Shown: positions 22,081 to 34,345, counted from the first letter of the stretch. The stretch: 64,000 bases of DNA from Angiostrongylus vasorum (GCA_018806985.1 JADANN010000032.1:90001-154000); one strand, 5' to 3'. Notes: generated from the sequence alone by a model not told the origin. Program-made: numbers and translations.

Positions 22081-22290
22081 TGGCACGTGTGGTGCAGTGG
22101 TTAGAGATACACTGTGATACACATGTGGTTGTCTGTTCCATTCCGCGCCCGGGTTTACCAAGCCTTCCATCGTTCCAGGGTCGGCAAATTGGTACCAGAC
22201 ATGTCTAGGAGGATAGCAGCACACAGTTGATACATCGATAGGTCTGTGAGTAAGTAGTTGTACATGCATTCAGTCACCTCTAATGATGAA
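22081..22290 (+). repeat. tRNA-derived SINE, family 1
   Basis: Head GGCACGTGTGGTGCAGTGG, body CAAGCCTTCCATCG, GGTACCAGACATGTCTAGGA, then a degraded tail. Confidence 0.7.
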
Positions 22291-24085
22291 TTCGTATACT
22301 TTAAGCAAGAGCAACCAGCTGAGCTGCTCTACCACATGTTAGGACCAGAATGAAGTCTTAGTAGTACTTGCTTGGGTCATTCCATTGTTAACACATAGGG
22401 GCTCGACGCTTAATTTTGTTAGTTGACGCGAACGGCGCCGCCTAATTTGATGTCGGATACAGACTTGGACTACTCTGCCGCGATTAAAAAAGCATTATTG
22501 AACAATGCCGGTTTATCAAAAAATTTTCGATCAATTCTGGATATATGGGAGACTTGAGGGGATCGTAACACAAAACAGTTATAGAACAGACTTCTTTCAA
22601 TCTCTGCAGGATATATATTTAAAACATCGAGCCGAATTGAGCACCAATAAAATCTTTGTCGAAAGTGGAAATGAAAAAAGTTGTAAAAATTGAGGATTAT
22701 GTGAGAACTGATGTTGTATTTCTCATTGAGGAGTCTAAAGTAAATGAATCGAGAAAAGAGTGCGAAAATTTTGATAATGAAATCAATGGTTAGCGACTTA
22801 AGAACTTATTTTTTATTTAAGAAAACTTAAGAGCTTAATAAAGAAGGACTTAAGAAGCGGCTTAAGAAAGTATTGTTTCACAACTACTAGACCTTCGGCC
22901 ATAGTCAATCAGGTGAGGATCCACAAATATATGGGTCATGTGGGAGGTGATTCCAAACGAGACAAACCGTGACAGGCTACAGAAGAGATATTATTCAAGA
23001 GAAAGTTTTGAATGCATGTCAGCAAACCTTTGTTTGAGCAATAGTGCAGTGCACGGCCGATGAGGCAGTTTATGTTAGGATAATACCTCTTATCGAACCA
23101 ACATGCTACAAAATAAACGCCTCCTGTACCAATTATTCCTTCGCACGACTTTGTCATACAGTCGCCCTTCGCCAGTAAATCCCACAGCGGAATCACAATT
23201 ACGTCCTCAAGTTATTCAAACTGTGATCAACAACATAACATTACAGGTTACACATACAGAGTTTTAATGTGGCAACCCATCCATAGCTGAAGATGTGACT
23301 CACTCTTAGTAACGAGAGTCACGTGCGATTTAGTGGAGAACAAAGGCATCTTTATACCAGTACTTGGTACGTAAGACTTTCCTTGGCCGAGAACTCAGTG
23401 CAGAGACTGACGTACCTTGTTGGGATAAGAAGAGGCAAAGTGTAAAACATTCGTAAAAAGTACGAGTTTTGCGTTAAGAATTGTATATAGTTAGGAATCG
23501 CAACTTCTATGCAATAAGTGTTATTTTTGCAGGATTTGTAAACCTCGTGTCATGCACAGAGTGTAAATTTTCGATGTATTACAAATGTACTTGAAAACAA
23601 CGTTGCAAATGTCTTGAAAGGATATACTGATAAGAGCTTTACTAAAGAGAAGCTCTGTTGAAGGGATGTACGCTCTACGAGCACCGAACTGCTCTGTTGA
23701 AGTCTCCTCCACGACATATCACCGTAGCCAGCGAAAACTTGGCTCTAAACACTGAATTTTAGTGCACAAATAGAGGCGCTGATGCACACTCCTTCCAGGC
23801 AACAGTACGCCTGCACGTACTCTTCTCAGCACCAGCAAACCGCCTTTTTAATTTCTCAAGACTAAAGTGTACTCGTCCTAAAAAAAATTTCGTGTGTAAA
23901 TCACTGAGCATGGAACTTCTTGAGGGGAACTCTTGACAACATCTGTGTTGAAGAAGCTGCAGATTAAATATAAAATTGCTTTTTTTCCATGCAGTTTTTT
24001 GTATGGAACACTTCAGCAGAAAGAAATATTCTCGTGAAAGATGCGGCAGCTCAACAGGAGCCAAATTTCATGCTTTTGATGAGAA
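22291..24085. other. Intergenic, nothing recognised
   Basis: No exon, tRNA or known repeat is supported. An AAGAACTT/TTAAGAA-rich patch lies near 22795-22870. Confidence 0.4.
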
Positions 24086-24089
24086 AATT

Positions 24090-24335
24090 TGGCACACGAC
24101 TCGTCATCACATCTGTTGTGCAAATGCGGATCCCAGCAATTGTTGCATTCGATTCGATCTCCTCGTTTTAATCGTCCTCAAAGATCGCCGAACATTTCAG
24201 ATGTTGTTTCGGCTGCTGTTTGCGAGCTTCATCTTCGTTATAATTATCATAGAATGCTGATCAAGTCGATTCTATTCGCAGTTTTGAAGACAGCCGGTCT
24301 AGCGCGTTCTCCACGTGGTTGAAGGAGAGCGCTGG
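24090..24335 (-). repeat. SINE family 4 fragment (RTE-like tail)
   Basis: The plus strand reads GTGCAAATGCGGATCCCAGC, TTGCATTCGATTCG, GGCTGCTGTTTGCGAG. This is the reverse complement of the family-4 body and tail. Confidence 0.55.
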
Positions 24336-24770
24336 GTAGGAGTTATAACCAGCACGTTGCATCCCTATAGACCGCATTTGTAGCCACACCACCACTTCCC
24401 TCCATAAATATTTACACCCACAAATAAATTCAAAGCCAAACAATTACGTATGACCTGCATGTGATAAACAAATTATTGAGACTTTTAAAACTGCGACTAG
24501 CCTTAAGGACCTTATAACGAAATGAAGTACTCTCAATAATCAGTGACACTACAGTGAAGACGAGCGAAGCGAAGTGCCCCCAGATGTGCAGTAGCTGCAG
24601 CAGTTGATTTGCACATGGCTTTGTGGCAACAGTTGACAAAAATTCGAAGAAAACCACATAGTTGAGCTACTCCGATGAAGTTCAGTGTTGGTTCTTCCTC
24701 TTTATTGGATGTCAACGATATGATGTTGTGCAATTCGTAAAGTGGACGAGTTGTTCGATGAAATGTAAAA

Positions 24771-25031
24771 GGACAAAGCTCTAGGCGTTGATCAATCGCT
24801 GAGGGATGCGCCATGCATTCGACTTTTATTAAGCATCGTTTGAAGGTGATTTAATGAATATCTGGCCTTTACAATGACTCGCAGTGGCCTACCGATGTAT
24901 CGAGCCAGTGTTGCTATCATCCTAGACAAGTCTGTAACCAATTTGCCGACCCCGGAAGGCTTGGTGGGCCATGGGCTCGATTCCATGTGCGTGTTGCTGG
25001 GCGCCTCCGACTACTGCACCACACGCGCTCT
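24771..25031 (-). repeat. tRNA-derived SINE, family 1
   Basis: Inverted copy with tail ACAAAGCTCTAGGCGTTGA at the left and head (plus strand CTACTGCACCACACGCGCTC) at the right. Confidence 0.75.
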
Positions 25032-25034
25032 TCG

Positions 25035-25550
25035 ATGAACTATAGTACGGAAAAAATCCTACAGATCTACAACAGGATTGCAAATATAGGAAAAAGAGCT
25101 CGTTTAGACGACTGCACAAAGTTTTGCAATTGCAGAATACCTTCAAAAAAATAAAGAACTCGAACTGTTTGTTAATTCTCTTCAGTTTACAACTCCAATA
25201 TTTCTAAAGATCAATTGCTTCCTTGTTAGTGGGCAAAATTTATTGAGCAAAGTCTCCATTTATGCGTGATTCTCCTTGATTCTCTACCTGAGTTTAAACT
25301 ACACTAGTACTGTGAGAATTTTCAGGACAGTCACCGCCTATGAGAGACAAAGATCTCAAAGAACTGTGCTGAAGATGACCGAAAGATGGCATCCACAGGA
25401 AGAACGCAACTGGCAAGTAAGTAGATAGTTCAAGATCTCGATGCAGATTTACTTTCTTACTTTTAGAAGCTCTTGAGTTTAATACCGACCCACATACGTA
25501 TCTCATCTGAAAGTTTTGAACTGCATCAATCAATCACCTGCATCACCTGC
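25035..25550. other. Intergenic, nothing recognised
   Basis: Short single-copy-looking interval between a SINE and the RTE 3' end, with no feature supported. Confidence 0.4.
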
Positions 25551-27975
25551 AGTCCCGTTGATCGTAATCGAGTGACTCGAGCGGGCACCAGTAAATCTTC
25601 CATTTTTTCCCTGCCGCATGCAAGAGTAGCCCAATGAGTTCTGCTCGCTCTGAGGGATTCATCGAGCATCATATCTTTCTTCTAGGCTCTTCGTGAAGAA
25701 CTATGACCATCGGGTCGATGGTCTTCCTGCAGTACATTTGACATCCCGAGGAATCCAGTCACTAACGGCTCTTGTCCATCGGTTGTCATTCATACGTATT
25801 ACGTGTCCGGCCCATCTTATCTTCGACTGTTTGCCGTACAGAACAGAATCATCGATTTTTGATCGTTGACGCAAGTCGAAGCTTCGGATCCTTTCCCTTA
25901 CTTGTGTGGAACGGGATACTCCTAGCATCGTTCTTTCGACTGCGCGTTCAATAACGCTGAGTGATCTTTCACTATGCTTACGCAGCGACCAGGTTTCTGA
26001 CACACACGTTAGGTCAGGAAGTACCGTTGAGTCGAAAAGGTGGACGCGGAGTCGGGTGTTCCTTGTTCTCTTCACTACATCCTCGATGCCCTTGAAAGCA
26101 CCCCAAGCCGCTCGTTTCCTTCTGCTCAGCTCTGGAGCTAGGTCGTTCTTCATTTTGATTTCCCGACCTAAATAGATATAACTGGAGCATTCGGAGATAT
26201 TCGTTCCGTTGAGCGTGAATGGGGCATACGAAACCAATCCGTTCTTAATGAACATCGTTTTTGTGAGATTTAGTCGAAGACCAATCTTTCTGCAGGCATT
26301 ATCGAAGTCGGCAAGCATTCGTTCCGCTTGGCTGTTGTTATAAGAACGATGTCATCAGCAAAGTGAAGATGGTGTAATTGCTGACCATCGATCTTCATTC
26401 CGATGTTGCCCTATTTCAATATTCGCATGACGTTCTGGAAGGTGGTGATAAATAATTTTGGCGAGATGGTATCGCCTTGCCTAACTCCTCTTTTGACGTC
26501 AATGTTAATATCGTGATATGTTGGTCGTGAAATTATTGTACAGCTCACGAAGAATCTTTATGTACTGAGTAGAAGCTAAGGCTTCCATGACTGCTTAAAG
26601 CTCAGTTGAATCATAGGCCTCCTGTAAATCGATGAAAGTGAGACAGAGCGGTCTTTTGTACTCCCGCGATACTTCAATGAGCCTTGTTATCGTGTGGATG
26701 TAGTCCGTCGTACTAAATCCTTTTCGTGACCCTGCTTGCTCACATGGCTGTCCTCCGTCCAGTGTTCTGTCAATCCTGTTTAGGACGACTCGAGTGAAAA
26801 GTATGTAGACGACAAGATTGGGCGATAGTTGCCGATGTGGTGTAGGTCACCTTCTTGATCAACAACACGGTCTTGCTGGTCTTCCACTGGGTAGGGATAT
26901 TGCATTCAGACAGGTAACGTGTGAAGAGCCGAGACAATGTGTTTACGAGGCCTGGCGGAAGGTTCTTCAGGTGTTCTAGTCTTATCCTGTCCGGACCTGG
27001 TGCTGTTCGGTTTTTCACCGACAAAATGGCATGTCGAATTTCAGAAGGGAGAACCAGTGGTACAACATATCCATCCTCCTTTATTTCATATGACGGAAGG
27101 TGGACGTGGCTATCGAAGAGATCTGAGTAGTATTCGTGAATGATTTTTCTCCATTGTCTTTCTGGACGCTGTAACCGCTCCGTCTGGGCGTCGGAGTGCA
27201 GTTACCTTGGTCTTGTAATTGGTGAAGCTCCGGTGGGCTCTGCGAATGCTTTTCCCAGCCTCTGCAGCTTCGACCAGTACTGTTGCTCTTCTCTCTTTAA
27301 GATCTTCTTTTATCGCCTGTCTACACTGTTTTGCAAGCTCGCACGTTAGTTCGCGGTCGCCTGCAGCTCGTGCGATTCCACGCTGGCGTATCAACTTGAG
27401 TGTTTCTGGAGAAAGACGTCTCTTGGTGACTTTCGGACTCTCAGCTTTCATAGCGCTAGCGTGAAGATGTTGAATGAGCCGATCGTATTCCTCGTCGATG
27501 TTACCGACAACGGCGTCTTCCCAACACCGATTAATGAATTGAATAAGTCCCAGTTTGCGGTGGTTTTCAGACTTCGGTTTTTTGAATTTAGCGGCTTTTT
27601 TTCTCTTCCCACGAGAAATAGAATCTTGCACGAAGGAGACGGTGGTCTGATCCCATGTAGAATTTTGGGACAACAGCGACATCGGTTAGGCAATACCTTC
27701 TATTTACCATGATGTGGTCTATTTCGTTATGGTACTCCACTGGGAGACTTCCACGTCCAGCGTTGAGGGTGGAGCTTCTGGAATTGCGAGTTACCATGGA
27801 TGGTCCTGGTCGCCATGACAAACTCAGACAGCCGCTCACCCTGTCGCTTCCATTTTAATCCATAGGTCCCAATGTAACGTTCTTCAGACGTTCTTCTTGG
27901 TCCAATCTTGGCATTGAAATTTCCAATGATCACCTTGAAGAATGTATGGTCTCCTCTGTGCAAGTTCTTCAAGCC
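25540..27975 (-). pseudogene. RTE-clade non-LTR retrotransposon (copy B), endonuclease to 3' end
   Basis: From right to left on the minus strand there is first an apurinic-like endonuclease ([48 protein letters not shown]). Next come a basic linker (EEYDRLIQHLHA, ETLKLIRQRG) and reverse transcriptase (NRTAPGPDRIRLEHLKNLP, QWKTSKTVLLIKK, FADD-type motif near 26350). The 3' domain follows (MFIKNGLVSYAPFTLNGTN, YIYLGREIKMKNDL, KIRWAGHVIRMNDNRWTRAV, AGRPSTRWS). The tail has short GATGCAGGT-like repeats. The N-terminal endonuclease region is cut off at about 27975, and frameshifts split the frame into five or more pieces. Known RTE proteins have this domain order. Confidence 0.9.
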
Positions 27976-27977
27976 CA

Positions 27978-28353
27978 TATAGAACGCGGATCCGAAGCTC
28001 CGATCTGCGTCGACGATCAAAAATCAAAGATGCCGTTCTGTACGCCAATAATCGAAGATAAGGTGGGCCGGACACATAATGCGTATGAATGACAACCGAT
28101 GGACAAGAGCCGTTAGTGACTGGATTCCTCGGGATGTCAAATGTACTGCAGGAAGACCATCGACCCGATCGTCAGAGTTCTTCACAAAGAGCCTTGAAGA
28201 AAGATATGATGCTCGGCGAGTCCCTAGAGCGAGCAGAACCCATTGCGCTACTCTTGCACGCGACAGGGGAAAAATGGAAGACTTACTGGCGCCCACTCGA
28301 GTCACTCGACGATCAACGGGACTGCAGGTGATGCAGGTGATGCAGGTGATGCG
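27978..28353 (+). pseudogene. Second RTE 3' end, head-to-head with copy B
   Basis: The plus strand encodes the same C-terminal stretch as copy B (KIRWAGHIMRMNDNRWTRAV, GMSNVLQEDHRP in a shifted frame). It ends in GGACTGCAGGTGATGCAGG, with three GATGCAGGT-type tail repeats. The fragment is very similar to 25560-25890 on the minus strand, so the junction near 27976 joins two copies in opposite orientation. Confidence 0.85.
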
Positions 28354-28404
28354 GTTTCTTCAGATACGCTGTTTTTTCGTTTATCTTCTCAGAGTCTTTA
28401 TTCA

Positions 28405-28590
28405 ATGATGTTGAGGTATTTGCAAAACAAAGCGGCAAGTGTCTGCGATGGGGGAACGAGCGCGCTATTACTCTTTCCGGGGGCTAACGCGTTCACCACC
28501 ACACCATGCGAGTCCTTCGTTTCGCCTGTCTCTCAACTAGTTTTATCGATCACTGCCATCAGCAGTCACCCGTTAGCGGGATTGATCTAA
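28405..28590 (-). repeat. tRNA-derived SINE, family 2
   Basis: Plus strand GTTGAGGTATTTGCAAAAC, GAACGAGCGCGCTATTA, TTCACCACCACACCATGCG, TCACCCGTTAGCGGGATTGA. The head lies at the right on the minus strand. Confidence 0.75.
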
Positions 28591-28598
28591 GCATCATA

Positions 28599-28878
28599 AA
28601 GGATAAAGGATAAAGCTCTCGGCGTTGATCAAACCTTGAGGTATGCGCCATGCATTCGACTTCATTAAGCATCGTTTGGAGGTTATTGAATACACATCTG
28701 GCCTTTACAATGACTCGCGGTGGCCTAACGATGTGTCGAGTGCTGCTATCATCCCAGAGAAGTCTGGTACTAATTTGCCGACCCCGAAGGGATGAAAGGC
28801 TTGGTGGGCCTTGGGCGCGGTGATCGATTCCACGTGTATGTTGCAGGGCGCCTCCGACCACTGCTCCACATGCGCCCA
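28599..28878 (-). repeat. tRNA-derived SINE, family 1
   Basis: Inverted copy with a duplicated tail (AAAGGATAAAGGATAAAGC), body CCAGAGAAGTCTGGTAC and head at the right (plus strand CACTGCTCCACATGCGCCC). Confidence 0.8.
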
Positions 28879-28905
28879 TTTTAGAAACAAAATGCCATAC
28901 CCTTA

Positions 28906-28999
28906 GCATCATAGGAGTTGTATTTCGCAACATACCCTGCCATTAAAAAGAGTAAGCAGTAAATAAAAAGGTTAAGATTGTGATTATAACTGCAGTCTC
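28906..28999 (+). repeat. SINE family 2, 3' tail only
   Basis: GCATCATAGGAGTTGTATTT, CCTGCCATTAAAAAGAGTAA, GCAGTAAATAAAAAGGTTAA: the standard family-2 tail. Confidence 0.7.
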
Positions 29000-29389
29000 T
29001 TTCTTCACTTGCCTAATTTATCTACAGGTAAAAGAGAGACGCGGTAGCAAAACAAGACTTGGAACAATGAGTAGAAATGAACTACAAAAAGTAGGCGAAT
29101 TACCACTACCGCCGTTTCCTCAAGCATTCCTTGAACATGCAAAACGTCAAAAATGAAGTTGAGAGTAAATTTCGAATGCTTGCGAATGAAGGTCTTTAAA
29201 ATCCTCATTTATCACTGCGCAATGAGGTTTCGCTCCGACCTCACAGAAACACAAAAGCATAGTATTCGAGAGCTTCGAGAGCTGATAACGTTGAATGCCA
29301 TAGAACTATCCGTTAATGCTAACGGTAAAGAGTTTGCAATAAGTTTCTGTCACTTAGATGTTGACATTTTTTCATTTTTTATTTTTATA

Positions 29390-29650
29390 CGACCCGTCCC
29401 TCATGTCTACTGTGCGGATCCCAGCACTTTTCGAATTCGATTTGTTTTCCCGCATCCAGCGTCCGCGAACGTCCTCCAACTTACAAGTGTGGCTTCGACT
29501 GCTGCTTGAGGATATTCATTTCATCTTGTGTTGTAGAATGCTGGTCGAATCGATTCCTTCTAGAGAGTTCCCACATGGATTGCAAACAGTGACTTTTTTC
29601 TAGATAGCTCCGGTACCAGTTTACCGATCGCGGAGGCATGAGAGGCTTGG
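29390..29650 (-). repeat. SINE family 4 fragment
   Basis: The plus strand has ACGACCCGTCCCTCATGTCT, ACTGTGCGGATCCCAGCAC, GCTTCGACTGCTGCTTGAGG, then CTCCGGTACCAGTTTACCGA. This is the reverse complement of the 33972-34345 copy. Confidence 0.65.
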
Positions 29651-29754
29651 TGAGCTCGGATGTTGAGATAACAAAAGGAAAAAATCTTGAAAATGCTTAA
29701 TTTTCTCGCTTACTGACTACTCTTTCCTCATAGGAAGATACTTTGTGAAATACA

Positions 29755-29912
29755 ACCGCAATGATGTTCGGGCTTCTAACCCACGATTGCCCTTTGCGGG
29801 AGTTGAAGTGCTATCCGCGATACCAACCGAGTCCCCTTGTTTTGCCTTTCTCTCACCAGTTTTCTACTCTAGCGACGCTATCAGCAATCACCAGTCAACA
29901 GGATGATGTGGA
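29755..29912 (-). repeat. SINE family 2, diverged
   Basis: Plus strand ATTGCCCTTTGCGGGAGTTG, GTTTTGCCTTTCTCTCACCA, CTATCAGCAATCACCAGTCA. Confidence 0.5.
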
Positions 29913-30109
29913 AAGCAAAAGCCAGCATTAAGCATAATTAAGCTGCAGCTGCAGTCAAAATCACAATGTTTAACTTTTTTTTCTCAGTCGTAAAAAAGCT
30001 TGTCTTCATCGCCTATAATTTGAGAAAAAATTCAAAAAGTCAATACAGGAAATTTAACAACGAGCTTGTCAAAGTCGGAAAAGCAAGAAGTTCAAAGCCA
30101 TCAGTTACT

Positions 30110-30260
30110 TCTAAACTCAAAGCTGGGTTACTAATATGTCCCGTCATATATTTACTTACCAAAACTTGTAAATTACTATCTACTGATGACCCTTCGTCTG
30201 CTGACTTGTCATCTTTCAAAGTTAGACCTATCATCAGTTGTGCAAAGGGCCAACTGCTGG
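30110..30260 (+). pseudogene. Penelope-like RT fragment
   Basis: Encodes LLSTDDPSSADLSSFKVRPI then ISC, matching the RT start of the 12745 element (KVRPIISC). The sequence then diverges. It is a short dead remnant on the plus strand. Confidence 0.6.
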
Positions 30261-30367
30261 AATCACATGGTGTACAACCGTTATACTTACACAGATATTG
30301 GAAGACGGCCCGTCCGACGAACACCCAAATGTAAACTTTTTTATTTACAATTTTTCACTTCAGGGTA

Positions 30368-30570
30368 TTATGCGACCACAGTGATGCTGAGATATTTGCA
30401 AAACTCCGGACCGCAGGTGTCTGCAGTGAAGAACCTACGCGCTATTATCCTTTCCGGGCGCTAACGTGTTCACCACCAGACTATGCGGATTCTTCGCATC
30501 GCCTCTCTTTCAGCTGGTTTTCTATCGATCAGTGCCATCAGCAATCACCCGTGTACGGGATAAATAGATA
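30368..30570 (-). repeat. tRNA-derived SINE, family 2
   Basis: Plus strand GATGCTGAGATATTTGCAAA, CTCCGGACCGCAGGTGTCTG, CTATCGATCAGTGCCATCAG, AATCACCCGTGTACGGGA. Confidence 0.75.
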
Positions 30571-31210
30571 ATATATTTGATGAGGATTTTTTTCCCGTAA
30601 GACACACTTCAATGTCGGATGCTACTGAACAGAGTCCGAAGATTCAATAGAATAATTTAATCATTGTAATGATAATCTCCCAATCACCGGACTATTTGAA
30701 GAGTTAGAAATCCAGAGATTCATGGCAGAGATTTTGCGCTATAGCATCAGGTTACAAAGGGTTACAACAAAGTGCTCTTTAGTTTTTAGAGCAGTTTAAA
30801 AAAAATTCTTTAAAAAATAGAGTACTAAATCTAAATAGTTGAGCCTATTATACAACCCCGGTAGCTGCTGAAACAAGCGATACATTGGAGATCATCGACA
30901 TATCCTGCTGGATGAAACCTCCCTTGTTCAACTGCATTTTCGCTCGAATACGAGCCTTAACATATAAAAAAGTGACGAGAAACACATTTCCTGAACTCTG
31001 GAAGTCAGAATGTCATCACGCTATAACAAACGAGCATACCTCAGTTAGGCAAATATCTCTAGATTCCAGTTGTCTTTATGGCGATTAAATATGAGCTTAG
31101 AATACGTTGGTTTAAATTTGAAGGTGACGATTCTTTTAGCACCAAGTGCATTGCTCAATGCTTGTAGGGCTTTATTTGTTAACATCGGGATGAGTCCGAT
31201 ATTCTTTCAG

Positions 31211-31310
31211 CCACCATCTCCAAGAAATGCACCGAAAACCACGAAACCATCAAAACTTCAGAAACCGGTGAAGACGAAAGAGCAGACGGAGGAAAAGAAT
31301 GGAAAGAAAC
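31211..31310 (+). CDS. Predicted Pro/Lys-rich internal exon, unrecognised gene
   Basis: Bounded by a strong acceptor (ATTCTTTCAG) and donor (GTAAGC), this 100-nt segment is open in the frame PPSPRNAPKTTKPSKLQKPV then KTKEQTEEKNGKK, a low-complexity, basic, disordered-looking stretch. It ends with one base of the next codon. The exon at 33525 begins with two bases of a codon, so the two could splice directly across a 2.2-kb intron. Coding potential rests on splice signals and phase only, and the family is unknown. Confidence 0.45.
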
Positions 31311-33524
31311 GTAAGCATTACCTCAGAATTACATAGATATGTGGAGTTCTACTCCTGGAAAATGTTTAGCGCGAAAAATCGAGAAGAGTATGACAAAGGT
31401 AATCATGAATTTCTAAGCGAAGGCTTCCAAAGAAAGGGAATTTTTACTGCCTAGCGCATTAGTCGAGACTTCTCAAAGTGAAATTTAACGTCTTAAATGA
31501 GCTGACCTTGAACAGTAGTGCTTTTGCGACGATAGTAAATTACAACTAGAAATGTCCTTACGGAATTTTAGATAGCGAACGCGTACGCAACAACGTTTAG
31601 TTTTTTGCAGCGACCGTTTGGAATTACATCTACTTTTTTCGTGAGATATGCTAAGTGTAAGCTTTTCATCGACTACGTCTAATTCATCAACATCTATGTT
31701 GGATAATATATCGATTGAATAAAGAAACTATCGCGAATGAGAAGCTAGACCGAACGTCAGCCGAATAAAGCTATTTATCGACCTCGTGGAAGCTTATTAA
31801 TGATAGAATGCATAATGCCATTGAATTGTCTGCGCCATAGTAATAATCCGGAAAGAACATGAATTCAGACTAATGCATGCAGTCAACACTGCTCATTCAT
31901 GTGTACAAGAACGTCACAACGCCAGTGCAGCCCATTAGACCAGTCCCTCATCGCAATCTGCACACCTGCAGATTACGCTCTTTCTTAGGATGTTGTACTC
32001 GATGTTACACTTTCGCTTTAAGGGGAACGAGCCGTTGTTTTAGGACGAGCAGCATTCAGGCGAAAGTGGTTTGCTTCTACTAGACAGCATGAGATAAATT
32101 CCACGGAACACGCATATTTCTCTTACCTACAGAACCTGCATTACATAATCTGTCTTAGTCTTGAAATGTAATAAAGTTAGTATTAAAGTGTAAATCATAG
32201 TGGGCGGAAGTGCTCGCCCAAGAATTCCTTCTTGAAAGTCAGCGCCGAAAAGCAGAAACGGGCAGCTTTTTCACGCTTCATCGGAGTCCGCTCAACGGCT
32301 CTCGTGACCGAACACCGCCGCTGAGGCCCACCATTTGGTAGATCGAATGTAAAAAATTCGTTCAGCCGTTCAAACGATGCTTCTGATAGTATCCCATGAG
32401 TAAAAAGATGCCTACTGATTCGTATTGCATGTTTGAACTAAAGTAATATTCACTTGAGCTTTGAAATTCACTAAAGCTATCTAAGATATCCTCTGCTATT
32501 ATATTAGGTTCTTATTCATTAAAAATTCGAACACTGTCTCTTTTTCTGTGGCGAACGATGCTGTCTTATATTGCGTTGCTGCGTAGAAGTCCCTTGTTTG
32601 TTCTCCTTCCAGTTTTTTTCTCACAGCCTAAAAACGTTTGGCTTCTGTCAAATCAAAGATGCGTTCCACTCCATTAAGCATTGCAGAAGTTACCGATTAC
32701 ATATTTTGCTCATGCGATTACTTCCAAGGTCTGAGCGACTTCAGTCTTGTTACTTAGTGCCGTTATCCTCTCGGACAAGTCTGCTATCAATTTGTCGACC
32801 TCACATGAATGGAGAGCTCAGTTAGTCCAGGTGCATGGTCGAACCAAAGACTATATGCGTGGCACTCCACTACTAACCTCTGATATAGATATGTCTTCTT
32901 TCTACGTCAATGTTACCTACTTTTTTTAAGTCTCGGCATTAATCACTGGAAATCCACCAATTTCCTATTTACTTGATAAGCAAACACGAGGTTGCTACTA
33001 AACTAATTACTCACGCCAATTGGTGTTTTGGAAGATTCGCCTGCTGAAGAGTTTCCATAGGTCTGGCTGTCAGGCATTCTATTCAGTCAAGCACTTCCAT
33101 AACTTCAGTAGATAATACTTTACACATAAGTTTCCATTTGCATAGTGAACAGCTCCTATTTCAAAGAAACAAGAACATCCAGAGATGAAAATCTTTCCAG
33201 AATTTGAACTTTCATACCTTAGAGTAAAAATTTTTTACACTTAAGTGCTTTTCTAAAAATTCTCGGGGAAAAAAGCTTAGAAGGAAACAAAAGGGCAATT
33301 ATTTGTGAAGTTTCTGGAAAAATCAGTTCTGAAACATTCTTCAATCAGGCCTTTTTGGCCTTTAGTGAAATCATTGTTTCCTCTGAACTCTGTCCGCTGA
33401 AGGTTTTCGAGTTTTTGAAGGAGATAAAGGTCTCTAATAGACGGGAGAGTCGACTAGGTACCCCGTCTTCAGCATAGAACGTCTTCAAATCTGGCAGATA
33501 GTGCTTTGCTTTCCACGTTTTTAG
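31311..33524. other. Possible intron with SINE and PLE debris
   Basis: Holds a degenerate inverted family-1 SINE (32645-32850) and a possible type-A PLE scrap at 32955-33060 (AGCAAACACGAGGTTGCTAC). There is also a possible type-C scrap near 31760-31790 (CGAACGTCAGCCGAATAAAG). No other exon is supported. Confidence 0.4.
32645..32850 (-). repeat. SINE family 1, degenerate
   Basis: Plus strand ATCCTCTCGGACAAGTCTGC and ATCAATTTGTCGACC match the family body, with a weak tail at the left (TTCCACTCCATTAAGCAT). Confidence 0.55.
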
Positions 33525-33680
33525 CGGTCTCGCCTCCTCCAACCGGTGCGATCTCGGTGCTGTCGAACATGCTGGACTCAGTGATCGGAGAAATCGGTGG
33601 CGTGATGGCGAAGGGCAAAGCGATGCAGACGAAGATGAGAGCGAACAAAGTCGTTCCATTCGCATCGAAGTCAGTTTGAT
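33525..33680 (+). CDS. Predicted last exon of the unrecognised plus-strand gene
   Basis: Follows an acceptor-like CCACGTTTTTAG and runs open to a TGA at 33678-33680, encoding VSPPPTGAISVLSNMLDSVI, then GEIGGVMAKGKAMQTKMRAN, then KVVPFASKSV. Codons are GC-ending and gene-like, in contrast to the surrounding AT-rich DNA. The opposite-strand ORFs here are shadows. An amphipathic helix is likely in the middle, and there is no membrane segment or known motif. The phase fits the exon at 31211-31310, giving a Pro-rich hinge at the junction. Confidence 0.55.
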
Positions 33681-33971
33681 GCTCAAGAAACGAGCTCAAC
33701 TTCTATTTTTCTGGATTTTCTTGTCAAAATTCATTGAAAAAAAAGCTACCTATGCATTTGTCTTTATTGCACGTACGGTACCACAATGCTTAATTCTTTT
33801 TGTTGTAACAGTGTCCGCTGATGAAACAAAAGCAAAAAGTCAACTAACTTTTTGAAATTCTGGTTTAGTAAAAAAGCTAAATTCATGTTTTTATAACCAC
33901 AATACGTGACCTATATTTGTTCAAAGTACTACACTCATCTCAACATATTTGAGAGACAATACAAAAATAAA

Positions 33972-34345
33972 GGGACGAATAGCACAGTGGCAGTGATGTC
34001 CGCCACCACGAGGATGGTACTAGTTCGGGTCCGCCCTAGGCCAACCAAGCCTTTCATCCCTCCGGGGTAAGAAAAAATTGGTACCGGACTTGTTTGGGAA
34101 AAAAGTCAGTCTCTGCAATCCGGTTGGGAACGCTCTAGCTCGGCTATCTCAGGACTCCGAGGAAAATTGCTCGAGCAGCATTCTACGACATTCAAGATGG
34201 AATGAAATTCCTCAACCAGCAACCGAAGCCACACGTAAAAGTTAGGAGATCTTCGTGGACAAGGGACGCGAGGAAGCGAATCGAATTTAAGGAGTGCTGG
34301 GATCCGTACAGTAGACGTGAAGACAGGTCATATAAAAAATATAAA
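33972..34345 (+). repeat. tRNA-derived SINE, family 4, near full length
   Basis: The tRNA-like head has ACGAATAGCACAGTGGCAG and TAGTTCGGGTCCG. The body has GGTACCGGACTTGTTTGGGA and CCTCAACCAGCAACCGAAGC. The 3' end, GTGCTGGGATCCGTACAGTA followed by GACGTGAAGACAGGTCATA, resembles the RTE 3' end. Confidence 0.7.

Noticed and set aside
33345..33699. Two minus-strand ORFs of 76 and 113 codons
   Set aside because: The plus strand has an acceptor, GC-ending codons and a stop consistent with a real last exon. The minus ORFs are its shadows.
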